A stretch of 64,000 nucleotides of DNA from NCBI GenBank assembly GCA_963576565.1, contig OY755040.1, positions 85,132,321 through 85,196,320 on the forward strand. Reading direction: 5' to 3'. The stretch comes from Aspidapion aeneum (Eukaryota; Arthropoda; Insecta; Coleoptera; Brentidae). Made by a program: the position numbers and the translations under genes. The notes beneath the pieces are model-generated. The model had not been told where the DNA came from, ran no database searches, and saw only the letters and a list, made by a program, of their open reading frames with translations. Shown in pieces: positions 48,447-63,084 of this stretch; the first letter of the stretch is position 1; every line of letters begins with the position of its first letter.

Positions 48447-51400
48447 AATGATTACATAAAAGGGTATTTAATTGGATTGCTTTAAAAAGTATAAATATGT
48501 ATTCAAATATATAGAAAATTAATACTTGAAAAGTTCATTCAATTGTATTGATAAAGGAATGTATTGAAAAGTATTCAACGGGATAAATAATGAATACATA
48601 AAAAGTCATTTAAATGGATTATTCCATAGCGTATTAGTATGTATTCAAATGTATTAAAAATGAATCCTTCTATGTTTATTCGGTTGCATTGAGAAAGGAA
48701 GGAATTAAAAAGTATTCATTGGTATAAATTATGATTACATAAAAAGGTATTTAATTGGATTGTTTTAAAGAGTATAAATATGTATTCAAATATATAGAAA
48801 ATGAATACCTGAAAAGTTCATTCAATTGTATTTGTAAAGGAAGGTATTGAAAAGTATTCAACGGTATAAATAATGAATTCATAAAAAGTCATTTAAATGG
48901 ATTGTTTTATAGCGTATTAGTATGTATTCAGATGTATTAAAAATGAATCCTTTTATGTTTATTCGGTTGTATTGAGAAAGGAAGGAATTAAAATGTATTC
49001 ATTGGTATAAATAATGATTACATAAAAGGGTATTAAATTGGATTGCTTTAAAAAGTATAAATATGTATTCAAATATATAGAAAATTAATACTTGAAAAGT
49101 TCATTCAATTGTATTGATAAAGGAAAGTATTGAAAAGTATTCAAAGGGATAAATAATGAATTCATAAAAAGTCATTTAAATGGATTATTCCATAGCGTAT
49201 TAGTATGTATTCAAATGTATTAAAAATGAATCCTATGTTTATTCGGTTGCATTGAGAAAGGAAGGAATTAAAAAGTATTCATTGGTATAAATAATGATTA
49301 CATAAGAAGGTATTTAATTGGATTGTTTTAAAGAGTATAATTATGTATTCAAATATATAGAAAATGAATACCTGAAAAGTTCATTCAATTATATTGGAAA
49401 AGGAAGGTATTGAAAAGTATTCAACGGTATAAATAATGAATTCATAAAAAGTCATTTAAATGGATTGTTTTATAGCGTATTTGTATGTATTCAGATGTAT
49501 TAAAAATGAATCCTTTTATGTTTATTCGGTTGTATTGAGAAAGGAAGGAATTAAAACGTATTCATTGGTATAAATAATGATTACATATAAAGGTATGTAA
49601 TTGGATTGCTTTAAATAGTATAAATATGTATTCAAATATATAGAAAATGAATACATGAAAAGTTCATTCAATTGTATTGATAAAGGAAGGTATTGAAAAG
49701 TATTCAACGGGATTAATAATGAATTCATAAAAAGTCATTTAAATGGATTGTTTTATAGCGTATTAGTATGTATTCAGATGTATTAAAAGTGAATCCTTTT
49801 ATGTTTATTCGGTTGTATTGAGAAAGGAAGGAGTTAAAATGTATTCATTGGTATAAATAATGATTACATAAAAAGGTATTTAATTGGATTGCTTTAAAGA
49901 GTATAAATATGTATTCAAATATATAGAAAATGAATACTTGAAAAGTTCATTCAATTGTATTGATAAAGGAAGGTATTGAAAAGTATTCAACGGGATAAAT
50001 AATGAATTCATAAAAAGTTATTTAAATGGATTATTCCATGGCGTATTAGTATGTATTCAAATGTATTAAAAATGAATCCTTCTATGTTTATTCGGTTGCT
50101 TTGAGAAAGGAAGGAATTAAAAAGTATTCATTAGTATAAATAATGATTACATAAAAAGGTATTTAATTGGATTGCTTTAAAGAGTATAAATTTGTATTCA
50201 AATATATAGAAAATGAATACTTGAAATATTCATTCAATTGTATTAATAAGGGAAGGTATTAAAAAGTATTTAACGGTATAAATAATTAATTCATAAAAAG
50301 TCATTTAAATGGATTGTTTTATAGCGTATCAGTATGAATTCAGATGTATTAAAAATGAATCCTTTTATGTTTATTCGGTTGTAATGAGAAAGGAAGGAAT
50401 TAAAATGTATTCATTGGTATAAATAATGATTACATAAAAAGGTATTTAATTGGATTGCTTTAAAGAGTATAAATATGTATTCAAATATATAGAAAATGAA
50501 TACTTGAAAAGTTCATTCAATTGTATTGATAAAGGAAGATATTGAAAAGTATTCAACGGGATAAATAATGAATTCATAAAAAGTTATTTAAATGGATTGT
50601 TTTATAGCGTATTAGTATGTATTCAAATGTATTAGAAATGAATCCTTCTATGTTTATTCGGTTGCATTGAGAAAGGAAGGAATTAAAAAGTATTCATTGG
50701 TATACATAATGATTACATAAAAAGGTATTTAATTGGATTGCTTTCAAATATATAGAAAATGAATATTTGAAAAGTTCATTCAATTGTATTGATAAAGGAA
50801 GGTATTGAAAAGTATTCAACGGGATAAATAATGAATTCATAAAAAGTCATTTAAATGGATTGTTTTATAGCGTATTAGTATGTATTCAAATTTATTAGAA
50901 ATGAATCCTTCTATGTTTATTCGGTTGCATTGAGAAAGGAAGGAATTAAAAAGTATTCATTGGTATAAATAATGATTACATAAAAAGGTATTTAATTGGA
51001 TTGCTTTAAAGAGTATAAATATGTATTCAAATATATAGAAAATGAATACTTGAAAAGTTCATTCAATTGTATTAATAAGGGAAGGTATTAAAAATTATTC
51101 AACGGTATAAATAATGAATTCATAAAAAGTCATTTAAATGGATTGTTTTATAGCGTATTAGTATGTATTCAGATATATTAAAAATGAATCCTTTTATGTT
51201 TATTCGGTTGTATTGAGAAAGGAAGGAATTAAAATGTATTCATTGGTATAAATAATGATTACATAAAAAGGTATTTAATTGGATTGCTTTAAAGAGTATA
51301 AATATGTATTCAAATATATAGAAAATGAATACTTGAAAAGTTCATTCAATTGTATTGATAAAGGAAGGTATTGAAAAGTATTCAACGGGATAAATAATGA

Positions 51401-52799
51401 ATTCATAAAAAGTCATTTAAATGGATTGTTTTATAGCGTATTAGTATGTATTCAGATGTATTTAAAATGAATAATTTTATGTTTATTCGGTTGTATTGAG
51501 ATGAAGGAAGGAATTAAAAAGTATTCATTGGTATAAATAATGATTACATAAAAAGGTATTTAATTGTTTTGCTTTAAAGGGTATAAATATGTATTCAAAT
51601 ACATAGAAAATGAATACTTGAAAAGTGCATTTAATTGTATTGATAAAGGAAGGTATTGAAAAGTATTCAACGGGATAAATAATGAATTCATAAAAAGTGA
51701 TTTAAATGGATTGATCTAAAGCGTATTAGTATGTATTCAAAACTATTAGAAATGAATCCTTCTATATTTATTCGGTTGCATTGAGAAAGGAACGAATTAA
51801 AAAGTATTCATTGGTATAAATAATGATTACATAAAAAGGTATTTAATTGGATTGCTTTAAAGAGTATGAATATGTATTCAAATATATAGAAAATGAATAC
51901 TTGAAAAGTTCATTCAATTGTATTAATAAGGGAAGGTATTAAAAAGTATTCAACGGTATAAATAATTAATTCATAAAAATTCATTTAAATGAATTGTTTT
52001 ATAGCGTATTAGTATGTATTCAGATGTATTAAAAATGAATCCTTTTATGTTTATTCGGTTGTATTGAGAAGGGAAGGAATTAAATTGTATTCATTGGTAT
52101 AAATAATGATTACATAAAAAGGTATTTAATTGGATTGCTTTAAAGAGTATAAATATGTATTCAAATATATAGAAAATGAATACTTGAAAAGTTCATTCAA
52201 TTGTATTGATAAAGGAAGGTATTGAAAAGTATTCAACGGGATAAATAATGAATTCATAAAAAGTCGTTTAAATGGATTGTTTTATGGCGTATTAGTATGT
52301 ATTCAGATGTATTAAAAATGAATAATTTTATGTTTTTTCGGTTGTATTGAGATGAAGGAAGGAATTAAAAAATATTCATTGGTATAAATAATGATTACAA
52401 AAAAAGGTATTTAATTGTTTTGCTTTAAAGGGTATAAATATGTATTCAAATACATAGAAAATGAATACTTGAAAAGTGCATTTAATTGTATTGATAAAGG
52501 AAGGTATTGAAAAGTATTCAACGGGATAAATAATGAATTCATTAAAAGTGATTTAAATGGATTGATCTATAGCGTATTAGTATGTATTCAAATGTATTAG
52601 AAATGAATCCTTCTATGTTTATTCGGTTGCATTGAGAAAGGAAGGAATTAAAAAGTATTCATTGGTATAAATAATGATTACATAAAAAGGTATTTAATTG
52701 GATTGCTTTAAAAAGTATAAATATGTATTCAAATATATAGACAATGAATACTTGAAAAGTTCATTTAATTGTATTAATAAGGGAAGGTATTAAAAAGTA

Positions 52800-55700
52800 T
52801 TCAACGGGATAAATAATGAATTCATAAAAAGTTATTTAAATGGATTATTCCATGGCGTATTAGTATGTATTCAAATGTATTAAAAATGAATCCTTCTATG
52901 TTTATTCGGTTGCTTTGAGAAAGGAAGGAATTAAAAAGTATTCATTAGTATAAATAATGATTACATAAAAAGGTATTTAATTGGATTGCTTTAAAGAGTA
53001 TAAATTTGTATTCAAATATATAGAAAATGAATACTTGAAATATTCATTCAATTGTATTAATAAGGGAAGGTATTAAAAAGTATTCAACGGTATAAATAAT
53101 TAATTCATAAAAAGTCATTTAAATGGATTGTTTTATAGCGTATCAGTATGAATTCAGATGTATTAAAAATGAATCCTTTTATGTTTATTCGGTTGTAATG
53201 AGAAAGGAAGGAATTAAAATGTATTCATTGGTATAAATAATGATTACATAAAAAGGTATTTAATTGGATTGCTTTAAAGAGTATAAATATGTATTCAAAT
53301 ATATAGAAAATGAATACTTGAAAAGTTCATTCAATTGTATTGATAAAGGAAGATATTGAAAAGTATTCAACGGGATAAATAATGAATTCATAAAAAGTTA
53401 TTTAAATGGATTGTTTTATAGCGTATTAGTATGTATTCAAATGTATTAGAAATGAATCCTTCTATGTTTATTCGGTTGCATTGAGAAAGGAAGGAATTAA
53501 AAAGTATTCATTGGTATACATAATGATTACATAAAAAGGTATTTAATTGGATTGCTTTCAAATATATAGAAAATGAATATTTGAAAAGTTCATTCAATTG
53601 TATTGATAAAGGAAGGTATTGAAAAGTATTCAACGGGATAAATAATGAATTCATAAAAAGTCATTTAAATGGATTGTTTTATAGCGTATTAGTATGTATT
53701 CAAAACTATTAGAAATGAATCCTTCTATATTTATTCGGTTGCATTGAGAAAGGAACGAATTAAAAAGTATTCATTGGTATAAATAATGATTACATAAAAA
53801 GGTATTTAATTGGATTGCTTTAAAGAGTATAAATATGTATTCAAATATATAGAAAATGAATACTTGAAAAGTTCATTCAATTGTATTAATAAGGGAAGGT
53901 ATTAAAAAGTATTCAACGGTATAAATAATTAATTCATAAAAATTCATTTAAATGAATTGTTTTATAGCGTATTAGTATGTATTCAGATGTATTAAAAATG
54001 AATCCTTTTATGTTTATTCGGTTGTATTGAGAAGGGAAGGAATTAAATTGTATTCATTGGTATAAATAATGATTACATAAAAAGGTATTTAATTGGATTG
54101 CTTTAAAGAGTATAAATATGTATTCAAATATATAGAAAATGAATACTTGAAAAGTTCATTCAATTGTATTGATAAAGGAAGGTATTGAAAAGTATTCAAC
54201 GGGATAAATAATGAATTCATAAAAAGTCGTTTAAATGGATTGTTTTATGGCGTATTAGTATGTATTCAGATGTATTAAAAATGAATAATTTTATGTTTTT
54301 TCGGTTGTATTGAGATGAAGGAAGGAATTAAAAAATATTCATTGGTATAAATAATGATTACAAAAAAAGGTATTTAATTGTTTTGCTTTAAAGGGTATAA
54401 ATATGTATTCAAATACATAGAAAATGAATACTTGAAAAGTGCATTTAATTGTATTGATAAAGGAAGGTATTGAAAAGTATTCAACGGGATAAATAATGAA
54501 TTCATTAAAAGTGATTTAAATGGATTGATCTATAGCGTATTAGTATGTATTCAAATGTATTAGAAATGAATCCTTCTATGTTTATTCGGTTGCATTGAGA
54601 AAGGAAGGAATTAAAAAGTATTCATTGTATAAATAATGATTACATAAAAAGGTATTTAATTGGATTGCTTTAAAAAGTATAAATATGTATTCAAATATAT
54701 AGACAATGAATACTTGAAAAGTTCATTCAATTGTATTAATAAGGGAAGGTATTAAAAAGTATTCAACGGTATAAATAATTAATTCATAAAAAGTCATTTA
54801 AATGGATTGTTTTATAGCGTATTAGTATGTATTCAGATGTATTAAAAATGAATCCTTTTATGTTTATTCGGTTGTATTGAGAAAGGAAGGAATTAAAATG
54901 TATTCATTGGTATAAATAATGATTACATAAAAAGGTATTTAATTGGATTTCTTTAAAAAGTATAAAAATGTATTCAAATATATAGAAAATTAATACTTGA
55001 AAAGTTCATTCAATTGTATTGATAAAGGAAGGTATTGAAAAGTATTCAACGGGATAAATAATGAATTCATAAAAAGTCGTTTAAATGGATTGTTTTATAG
55101 CGTATTAGTATGAATTCAGATGTATTAAAAATGAATCCTTTTATGTTTATTCGGTTGTATTGAGAAAGAAATAAATTAAAATGTATTCATTGGTATAAAT
55201 AATGATTACATAAAAAGGTATTTAATTGGATTGCTTTAAAGAGTATAAATATATATTCAAATATATAGAAAATGAATACTTGAAAATTTCATTCAATTGT
55301 ATTCATAAAGGAAGGTATTGAAAAGTATTCAACGGGATAAATAATGAATTCATAAAAAGTCATTTAAATGGATTGTTTTATAGCGTATTAGTATGTATTA
55401 AAAATGAATCATTTTATGTTTATTCGGTTGTATTGAGAAAGGAAGGAATTAAAATTTATTCATTGATATAAATAATGATTACATAAAAAGGTATTTAATT
55501 GGATTGCTTTAAAGAGTATAAATATGTATTCAAATATATAGAAAATGAATACTTGAAAAGTTCATTCCATTGTATTGATAAAGGAAGGTATTGAAAAGTA
55601 TTCAACGGGATAAATAATGAATTCATAAAAAGTGATTTAAATGGATTGATCTATAGCGTATTAGTATGTATTCAAATGTATTAGAAATGAATCCTTCTAT

Positions 55701-56380
55701 GTTTATTCGGTTGCATTGAGAAAGGAAGGAATTAAAAATTATTCATTGGTATAAATAATGATTACATAAAAAGGTATTTAATTGGATTGTTTTAAAGAGT
55801 ATAAATATGTATTCAAATATATAGAAAATGAATACCTGAAAAGTTCATTCAATTATATTGGAAAAGGAAGGTATTGAAAAGTATTCAACGGTATAAATAA
55901 TGAATTCATAAAAAGTCATTTAAATGGATTGTTTTATAGCGTATTAGTATGTATTCAGATGTATTAAAAATGAATCCTTTTATGTTTATTCGGTTGTATT
56001 GAGATGAAGGAAGTAATTAAAAAGTATTAATTGGTATAAATAATGATTACATAAAAAGGTATTTAATTGTTTTGCTTTAAAGGGTATAAATATGTATTCA
56101 GATACATAGAAAATGGATACTTGAAAAGTACATTTAATTGTATTGATAAAGGAAGGTATTGAAAAGTATTCAACGGGATAAATAATGAATTCATAAAAAG
56201 TGATTTAAATGGATTGATCTATAGCGTATTAGTATGTATTCAAATGTATTAGAAATGAATCCTTCAATGTTTATTCGGTTGCATTGAGAAAGGAAGGAAT
56301 TAAAAAGTATTCATTGGTATAAATAATGATTACATAAAAAGGTATTTAATTGTTTTGCTTTAAAGGGTATAAATATGTAT
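52800..56380 (+). repeat. ~3.6-kb block, copy 2
   Basis: Partner of 43517-46814, longer by one dimer. It also overlaps in content with about 51730-52760, which shares the CAAAACTATTAG marker (51738 and 53701, offset about 1,962 bp). Confidence 0.8.
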
Positions 56381-56391
56381 TCAAATATATA

Positions 56392-59300
56392 GAAAATGAA
56401 TACCTGAAAAGTTCATTCAATTATATTGGAAAAGGAAGGTATTGAAAAGTATTCAACGGTATAAATAATGAATTCATAAAAAGTCATTTAAATGGATTGT
56501 TTTATAGCGTATTAGTATGTATTCAGATGTATTAAAAATGAATCCTTTCATGTTTATTCGGTTGTATTGAGAAAGGAAGGAATTAAAACGTATTCATTGG
56601 TATAAATAATGATTACATATAAAGGTATGTAATTGGATTGCTTTAAATAGTATAAATATGTATTCAAACATATAGAAAATGAATACATGAAAAGTTCATT
56701 CAATTGTATTGATAATGGAAGGTATTGAAAAGTATTCAACGGGATTAATAATGAATTCATAAAAAGTCATTTAAATGGATTGTTTTATAGCGTATTAGTA
56801 TGTATTCAGATGTATTAAAAGTGAATCCTTTTATGTTTATTCGGTTGTATTGAGAAAGGAAGGAATTAAAATGTATTCATTGGTATAAATAATGATTACA
56901 TAAAAAGGTATTTAATTGGATTGCTTTAAAGAGTATAAATATGTATTCAAATATATAGAAAATGAATACTTGAAAAGTTCATTCAATTGTATTAATAAGG
57001 GAAGCTTTAAAAAGTATTCAACGGTATAAATAATGAATTCATAAAAAGTCATTTAAATGGATTGTTTTATAGCGTATCAGTATGAATTCAGATGTATTAA
57101 AAATGAATCCTTTTATGTTTATTCGGTTGTATTGAGAAAGAAAGAAATTAAAATGTATTCATTGGTATAAATAATAATTACATAAAAAGGTATTTAATTG
57201 GATTGCTTTAAAGAGTATAAATATGTATTCAAATATACAGAAAATGAATACTTGAAAAGTTCATTCAATTGTATTAATAAGGGAAGGTATTAAAAAGTAT
57301 TCAACGGTATAAATAATGAATTCATAAAAAGTCATTTAAATGGATTGTTTTATAGCGTATTAGCATGTATTCAGATGTATTAAAAATGAATCCTTTTATG
57401 TTTATTCGGTTGTATTGGGAAAGGAAGGAATTAAAATGTATTCATTGGTATAAATAATGATTACATAAGAAGGTATTTAATTGGATTGCTTTAAAGAGTA
57501 TAAATATGTATTCAAATATATAGAAAATGAATACTTGAAAAGTTCATTCAATTGTATTAATAAGGGAAGGTATTGAAAAGTATTCAACGGGATAAATAAT
57601 GAATTCATAAAAAGTGATTTAAATGGATTGATCTATAGCGTATTAGTATGTATTCAAATGTATTAGAAATGAATCCTTCTATGTTTATTCGGTTGCATTG
57701 AGAAAGGAAGGAATTAAAAAGTATTCATTGGTATAAATAATGATTACATAAAAAGGTATTTAATTGTTTTGCTTTAAAGGGTATAAATATGTATTCAAAT
57801 ACATAGAAAATGAATACTTGAAAAGTGCATTTAATTGTATTGATAAAGGAAGGTATTGAAAAGTATTCAACGGGATAAATAATGAATTCATAAAAAGTGA
57901 TTTAAATGGATTGATCTATAGCGTATTAGTATGTATTCAAATGTATTAGAAATGAATCCTTCTATGTTTATTCGGTTGCATTGAGAAAGGAAGGAATTAA
58001 AAAGTATTCGTTGGTATAAATAATGATTACATAAAAAGGTATTTAATTGGATTGTTTTAAAGAGTATAAATATGTATTCAAATATATAGAAAATGAATAC
58101 CTGAAAAGTTCATTCAATTATATTGGAAAAGGAAGGTATTGAAAAGTATTCAACGGTATAAATAATGAATTCATAAAAAGTCATTTAAATGGATTGTTTT
58201 ATAGCGTATTAGTATGTATTCAGATGTATTAAAAATGAATCCTTTTATGTTTATTCGGTTGTATTGAGAAAGGAAGGAATTAAAAATATTAATTGGTATA
58301 AATAATGATTACATAAAAAGGTATTTAATTGTTTTGCTTTAAAGGGTATAAATATGTATTCAGATACATAGAAAATGAATACTTGAAAAGTACATTTAAT
58401 TGTATTGATAAAGGAAGGTATTGAAAAGTATTCAACGGGATAAATAATGAATTCATAAAAAGCGATTTAAATGGATTGATCTATAGCGTATTAGTATGTA
58501 TTCAAATGTATTAGAAATGAATCCTTCAATGTTTATTCGGTTGAATTGAGAAAGGAAGGAATTAAAAAGTATTCATTGGTATAAATAATGATTACATAAA
58601 AAGGTATTTAATTGTTTTGCTTTAAAGGGTATAAATATGTATTCAAATACATAGAAAATGAATACTTGAAAAGTGCATTTAATTGTATTGATAAAGGAAG
58701 GTATTGAAAAGTATTCAACGGGATAAATAATGAATTCATAAAAAGTGATTTAAATGGATTGATCTATAGCGTATTAGTATGTATTCAAATGTATTAGAAA
58801 TGAATCCTTCTATGTTTATTCGGTTGCATTGAGAAAGGAAGGAATTAAAAATTATTCATTGGTATAAATAATGATTACATAAAAAGGTATTTAATTGGAT
58901 TGTTTTAAAGAGTATAAATATGTATTCAAATATATAGAAAATGAATACCTGAAAAGTTCATTCAATTATATTGGAAAAGGAAGGTATTGAAAAGTATTCA
59001 ACGGTATAAATAATGAATTCATAAAAAGTCATTTAAATGGATTGTTTTATAGCGTATTAGTATGTATTCAGATGTATTAAAAATGAATCCTTTTATGTTT
59101 ATTCGGTTGTATTGAGATGAAGGAAGTAATTAAAAAGTATTAATTGGTATAAATAATGATTACATAAAAAGGTATTTAATTGTTTTGCTTTAAAGGGTAT
59201 AAATATGTATTCAGATACATAGAAAATGAATACTTGAAAAATACATTTAATTGTATTGATAAAGGAAGGTATTGAAAAGTATTCAACGGGATAAATAATG

Positions 59301-62300
59301 AATTCATAAAAAGTGATTTAAATGGATTGATCTATAGCGTATTAGTATGTATTCAAATGTATTAGAAATGAATCCTTCAATGTTTATTCGGTTGCATTGA
59401 GAAAGGAAGGAATTAAAAAGTATTCATTGGTATAAATAATGATTACATAAAAAGGTATTTAATTGTTTTGCTTTAAAGGGTATAAATATGTATTCAAATA
59501 CATAGAAAATGAATACTTGAAAAGTGCATTTAATTGTATTGATAAAGGAAGGTATTGAAAAGTATTCAACGGGATAAATAATGAATTCATAAAAAGTGAT
59601 TTAAATGGATTGATCTATAGCGTATTAGTATGTATTCAAATGTATTAGAAATGAATCCTTCTATGTTTATTCGGTTGCATTGAGAAAGGAAGGAATTAAA
59701 AAGTATTCATTGGTATAAATAATGATTACATAAAAAGGTATTTAATTGGATTGTTTTAAAGAGTATAAATATGAAAATGAATACTTGAAAAGTTCATTCA
59801 ATTGTATTAATAAGGGAAGGTATTAAAAAGTATTCAACGGTATAAATAATTAATTTATAAAAAGTCATTTAAATGGATTGTTTTATAGCGTATTAGTATG
59901 TATTCAGATGTATTAAAAATGAATCCTTTTATGTTTATTCGGTTGTATTGAGAAAGGAAGGAATTAAAATGTATTCATTGGTATAAATAATGATTACATA
60001 AAAGGGTATTTAATTGGATTGCTTTAAAAAGTATAAATATGTATTCAAATATATAGAAAATTAATACTTGAAAAGTTCATTCAATTGTATTGATAAAGGA
60101 ATGTATTGAAAAGTATTCAACGGGATAAATAATGAATTCATAAAGTCATTTAAATGGATTATTCCATAGCGTATTAGTATGTATTCAAATGTATTAAAAA
60201 TGAATCCTTCTATGTTTATTCGGTTGCATTGAGAAAGGAAGGAATTAAAAAGTATTCATTGGTATAAATTATGATTACATAAAAAGGTATTTAATTGGAT
60301 TGTTTTAAAGAGTATAAATATGTATTCAAATATATAGAAAATGAATACCTGAAAAGTTCATTCAATTGTATTTGTAAAGGAAGGTATTGAAAAGTATTCA
60401 ACGGTATAAATAATGAATTCATAAAAAGTCATTTAAATGGATTGTTTTATTGCGTATTAGTATGTATTCAGATGTATTAAAAATGAATCCTTTTATGTTT
60501 ATTCGGTTGTATTGAGAAAGGAAGGAATTAAAATGTATTCATTGGTATAAATAATGATTACATAAAAGGGTATTAAATTGGATTGCTTTAAAAAGTATAA
60601 ATATGTATTCAAATATATAGAAAATTAATACTTGAAAAGTTCATTCAATTGTATTGATAAAGGAAGGTATTGAAAAGTATTCAAAGGGATAAATAATGAA
60701 TTCATAAAAAGTCATTTAAATGGATTATTCCATAGCGTATTAGTATGTATTCAAATGTATTAAAAATGAATCCTTCTATGTTTATTCGGTTGCATTGAGA
60801 AAGGAAGGAATTAAAAAGTATTCATTGGTATAAATAATGATTACATAAGAAGGTATTTAATTGGATTGTTTTAAAGAGTATAATTATGTATTCAAATATA
60901 TAGAAAATGAATACCTGAAAAGTTCATTCAATTATATTGGAAAAGGAAGGTATTGAAAAGTATTCAACGGTATAAATAATGAATTCATAAAAAGTCATTT
61001 AAATGGATTGTTTTATAGCGTATTAGTATGTATTCAGATGTATTAAAAATGAATCCTTTTATGTTTATTCGGTTGTATTGAGAAAGGAAGGAATTAAAAC
61101 GTATTCATTGGTATAAATAATGATTACATATAAAGGTATGTAATTGGATTGCTTTAAATAGTATAAATATGTATTCAAATATATAGAAAATGAATACATG
61201 AAAAGTTCATTCAATTGTATTGATAAAGGAAGGTATTGAAAAGTATTCAACGGGATTAATAATGAATTCATAAAAAGTCATTTAAATGGATTGTTTTATA
61301 GCGTATTAGTATGTATTCAGATGTATTAAAAGTGAATCCTTTTATGTTTATTCGGTTGTATTGAGAAAGGAAGGAGTTAAAATGTATTCATTGGTATAAA
61401 TAATGATTACATAAAAAGGTATTTAATTGGATTGCTTTAAAGAGTATAAATATGTATTCAAATATATAGAAAATGAATACTTGAAAAGTTCATTCAATTG
61501 TATTGATAAAGGAAGGTATTGAAAAGTATTCAACGGGATAAATAATGAATTCATAAAAAGTTATTTAAATGGATTATTCCATGGCGTATTAGTATGTATT
61601 CAAATGTATTAAAAATGAATCCTTCTATGTTTATTCGGTTGCTTTGAGAAAGGAAGGAATTAAAAAGTATTCATTAGTATAAATAATGATTACATAAAAA
61701 GGTATTTAATTGGATTGCTTTAAAGAGTATAAATTTGTATTCAAATATATAGAAAATGAATACTTGAAATATTCATTCAATTGTATTAATAAGGGAAGGT
61801 ATTAAAAAGTATTCAACGGTATAAATAATTAATTCATAAAAAGTCATTTAAATGGATTGTTTTATAGCGTATCAGTATGAATTCAGATGTATTAAAAATG
61901 AATCCTTTTATGTTTATTCGGTTGTAATGAGAAAGGAAGGAATTAAAATGTATTCATTGGTATAAATAATGATTACATAAAAAGGTATTTAATTGGATTG
62001 CTTTAAAGAGTATAAATATGTATTCAAATATATAGAAAATGAATACTTGAAAAGTTCATTCAATTGTATTGATAAAGGAAGATATTGAAAAGTATTCAAC
62101 GGGATAAATAATGAATTCATAAAAAGTTATTTAAATGGATTGTTTTATAGCGTATTAGTATGTATTCAAATGTATTAGAAATGAATCCTTCTATGTTTAT
62201 TCGGTTGCATTGAGAAAGGAAGGAATTAAAAAGTATTCATTGGTATACATAATGATTACATAAAAAGGTATTTAATTGGATTGCTTTCAAATATATAGAA

Positions 62301-62430
62301 AATGAATATTTGAAAAGTTCATTCAATTGTATTGATAAAGGAAGGTATTGAAAAGTATTCAACGGGATAAATAATGAATTCATAAAAAGTCATTTAAATG
62401 GATTGTTTTATAGCGTATTAGTATGTATTC
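56392..62430 (+). repeat. ~6-kb block, copy 2
   Basis: Partner of 38380-44417. The left edge is visible near 56380, where a TTGTTTTGCTTTAAAGGG-type B half switches to the AATACCTG type; the right edge is near 62430, where CAAATTCATTAG replaces CAAAACTATTAG. Confidence 0.8.
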
Positions 62431-62941
62431 AAATTCATTAGAAATGAATCCTTCTATGTTTATTCGGTTGCATTGAGAAAGGAAGGAATTAAAAAGTATT
62501 CATTGGTATAAATAATGATTACATAAAAAGGTATTTAATTGGATTGCTTTAAAGAGTATAAATATGTATTCAAATATATAGAAAATGAATACTTGAAAAG
62601 TTCATTCAATTGTATTAATAAGGGAAGGTATTAAAAATTATTCAACGGTATAAATAATGAATTCATAAAAAGTCATTTAAATGGATTGTTTTATAGCGTA
62701 TTAGTATGTATTCAAAACTATTAGAAATGAATCCTTCTATATTTATTCGGTTGCATTGAGAAAGGAACGAATTAAAAAGTATTCATTGGTATAAATAATG
62801 ATTACATAAAAAGGTATTTAATTGGATTGCTTTAAAGAGTATAAATATGTATTCAAATATATAGAAAATGAATACTTGAAAAGTTCATTCAATTGTATTA
62901 ATAAGGGAAGGTATTAAAAAGTATTCAACGGTATAAATAAT

Positions 62942-63084
62942 TAATTCATAAAAATTCATTTAAATGAATTGTTTTATAGCGTATTAGTATGTATTCAGAT
63001 GTATTAAAAAAGAAATACTTGAAAAGTTCATTCAATTGTATTGATAAAGGAAGGTATTGAAAAGTATTCAACGGGATAAATAAT
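62942..63084 (+). other. Hybrid A/B half-monomer
   Basis: One ~143-bp unit starts as A (TAATTCATAAAAATTCATTT) and switches near 63010 to B (AATACTTGAAAAGTTC) at the homologous position. It is the product expected from unequal exchange between A and B halves, and breaks the A-B alternation locally. Confidence 0.8.

Noticed and set aside
25307..61271. Seven near-identical minus-strand 68-codon frames (25307, 35434, 38543, 43053, 49522, 56554, 61065), plus related ones at 32882 and 33830
   Set aside because: They lie wholly within the satellite and mark copies of one variant (with ATATAAAGGTATGTAATTGG). Composition is Ile/Leu/Tyr/Asn-rich, as expected from AT-rich DNA, with no domain. They are useful as repeat markers, not genes.
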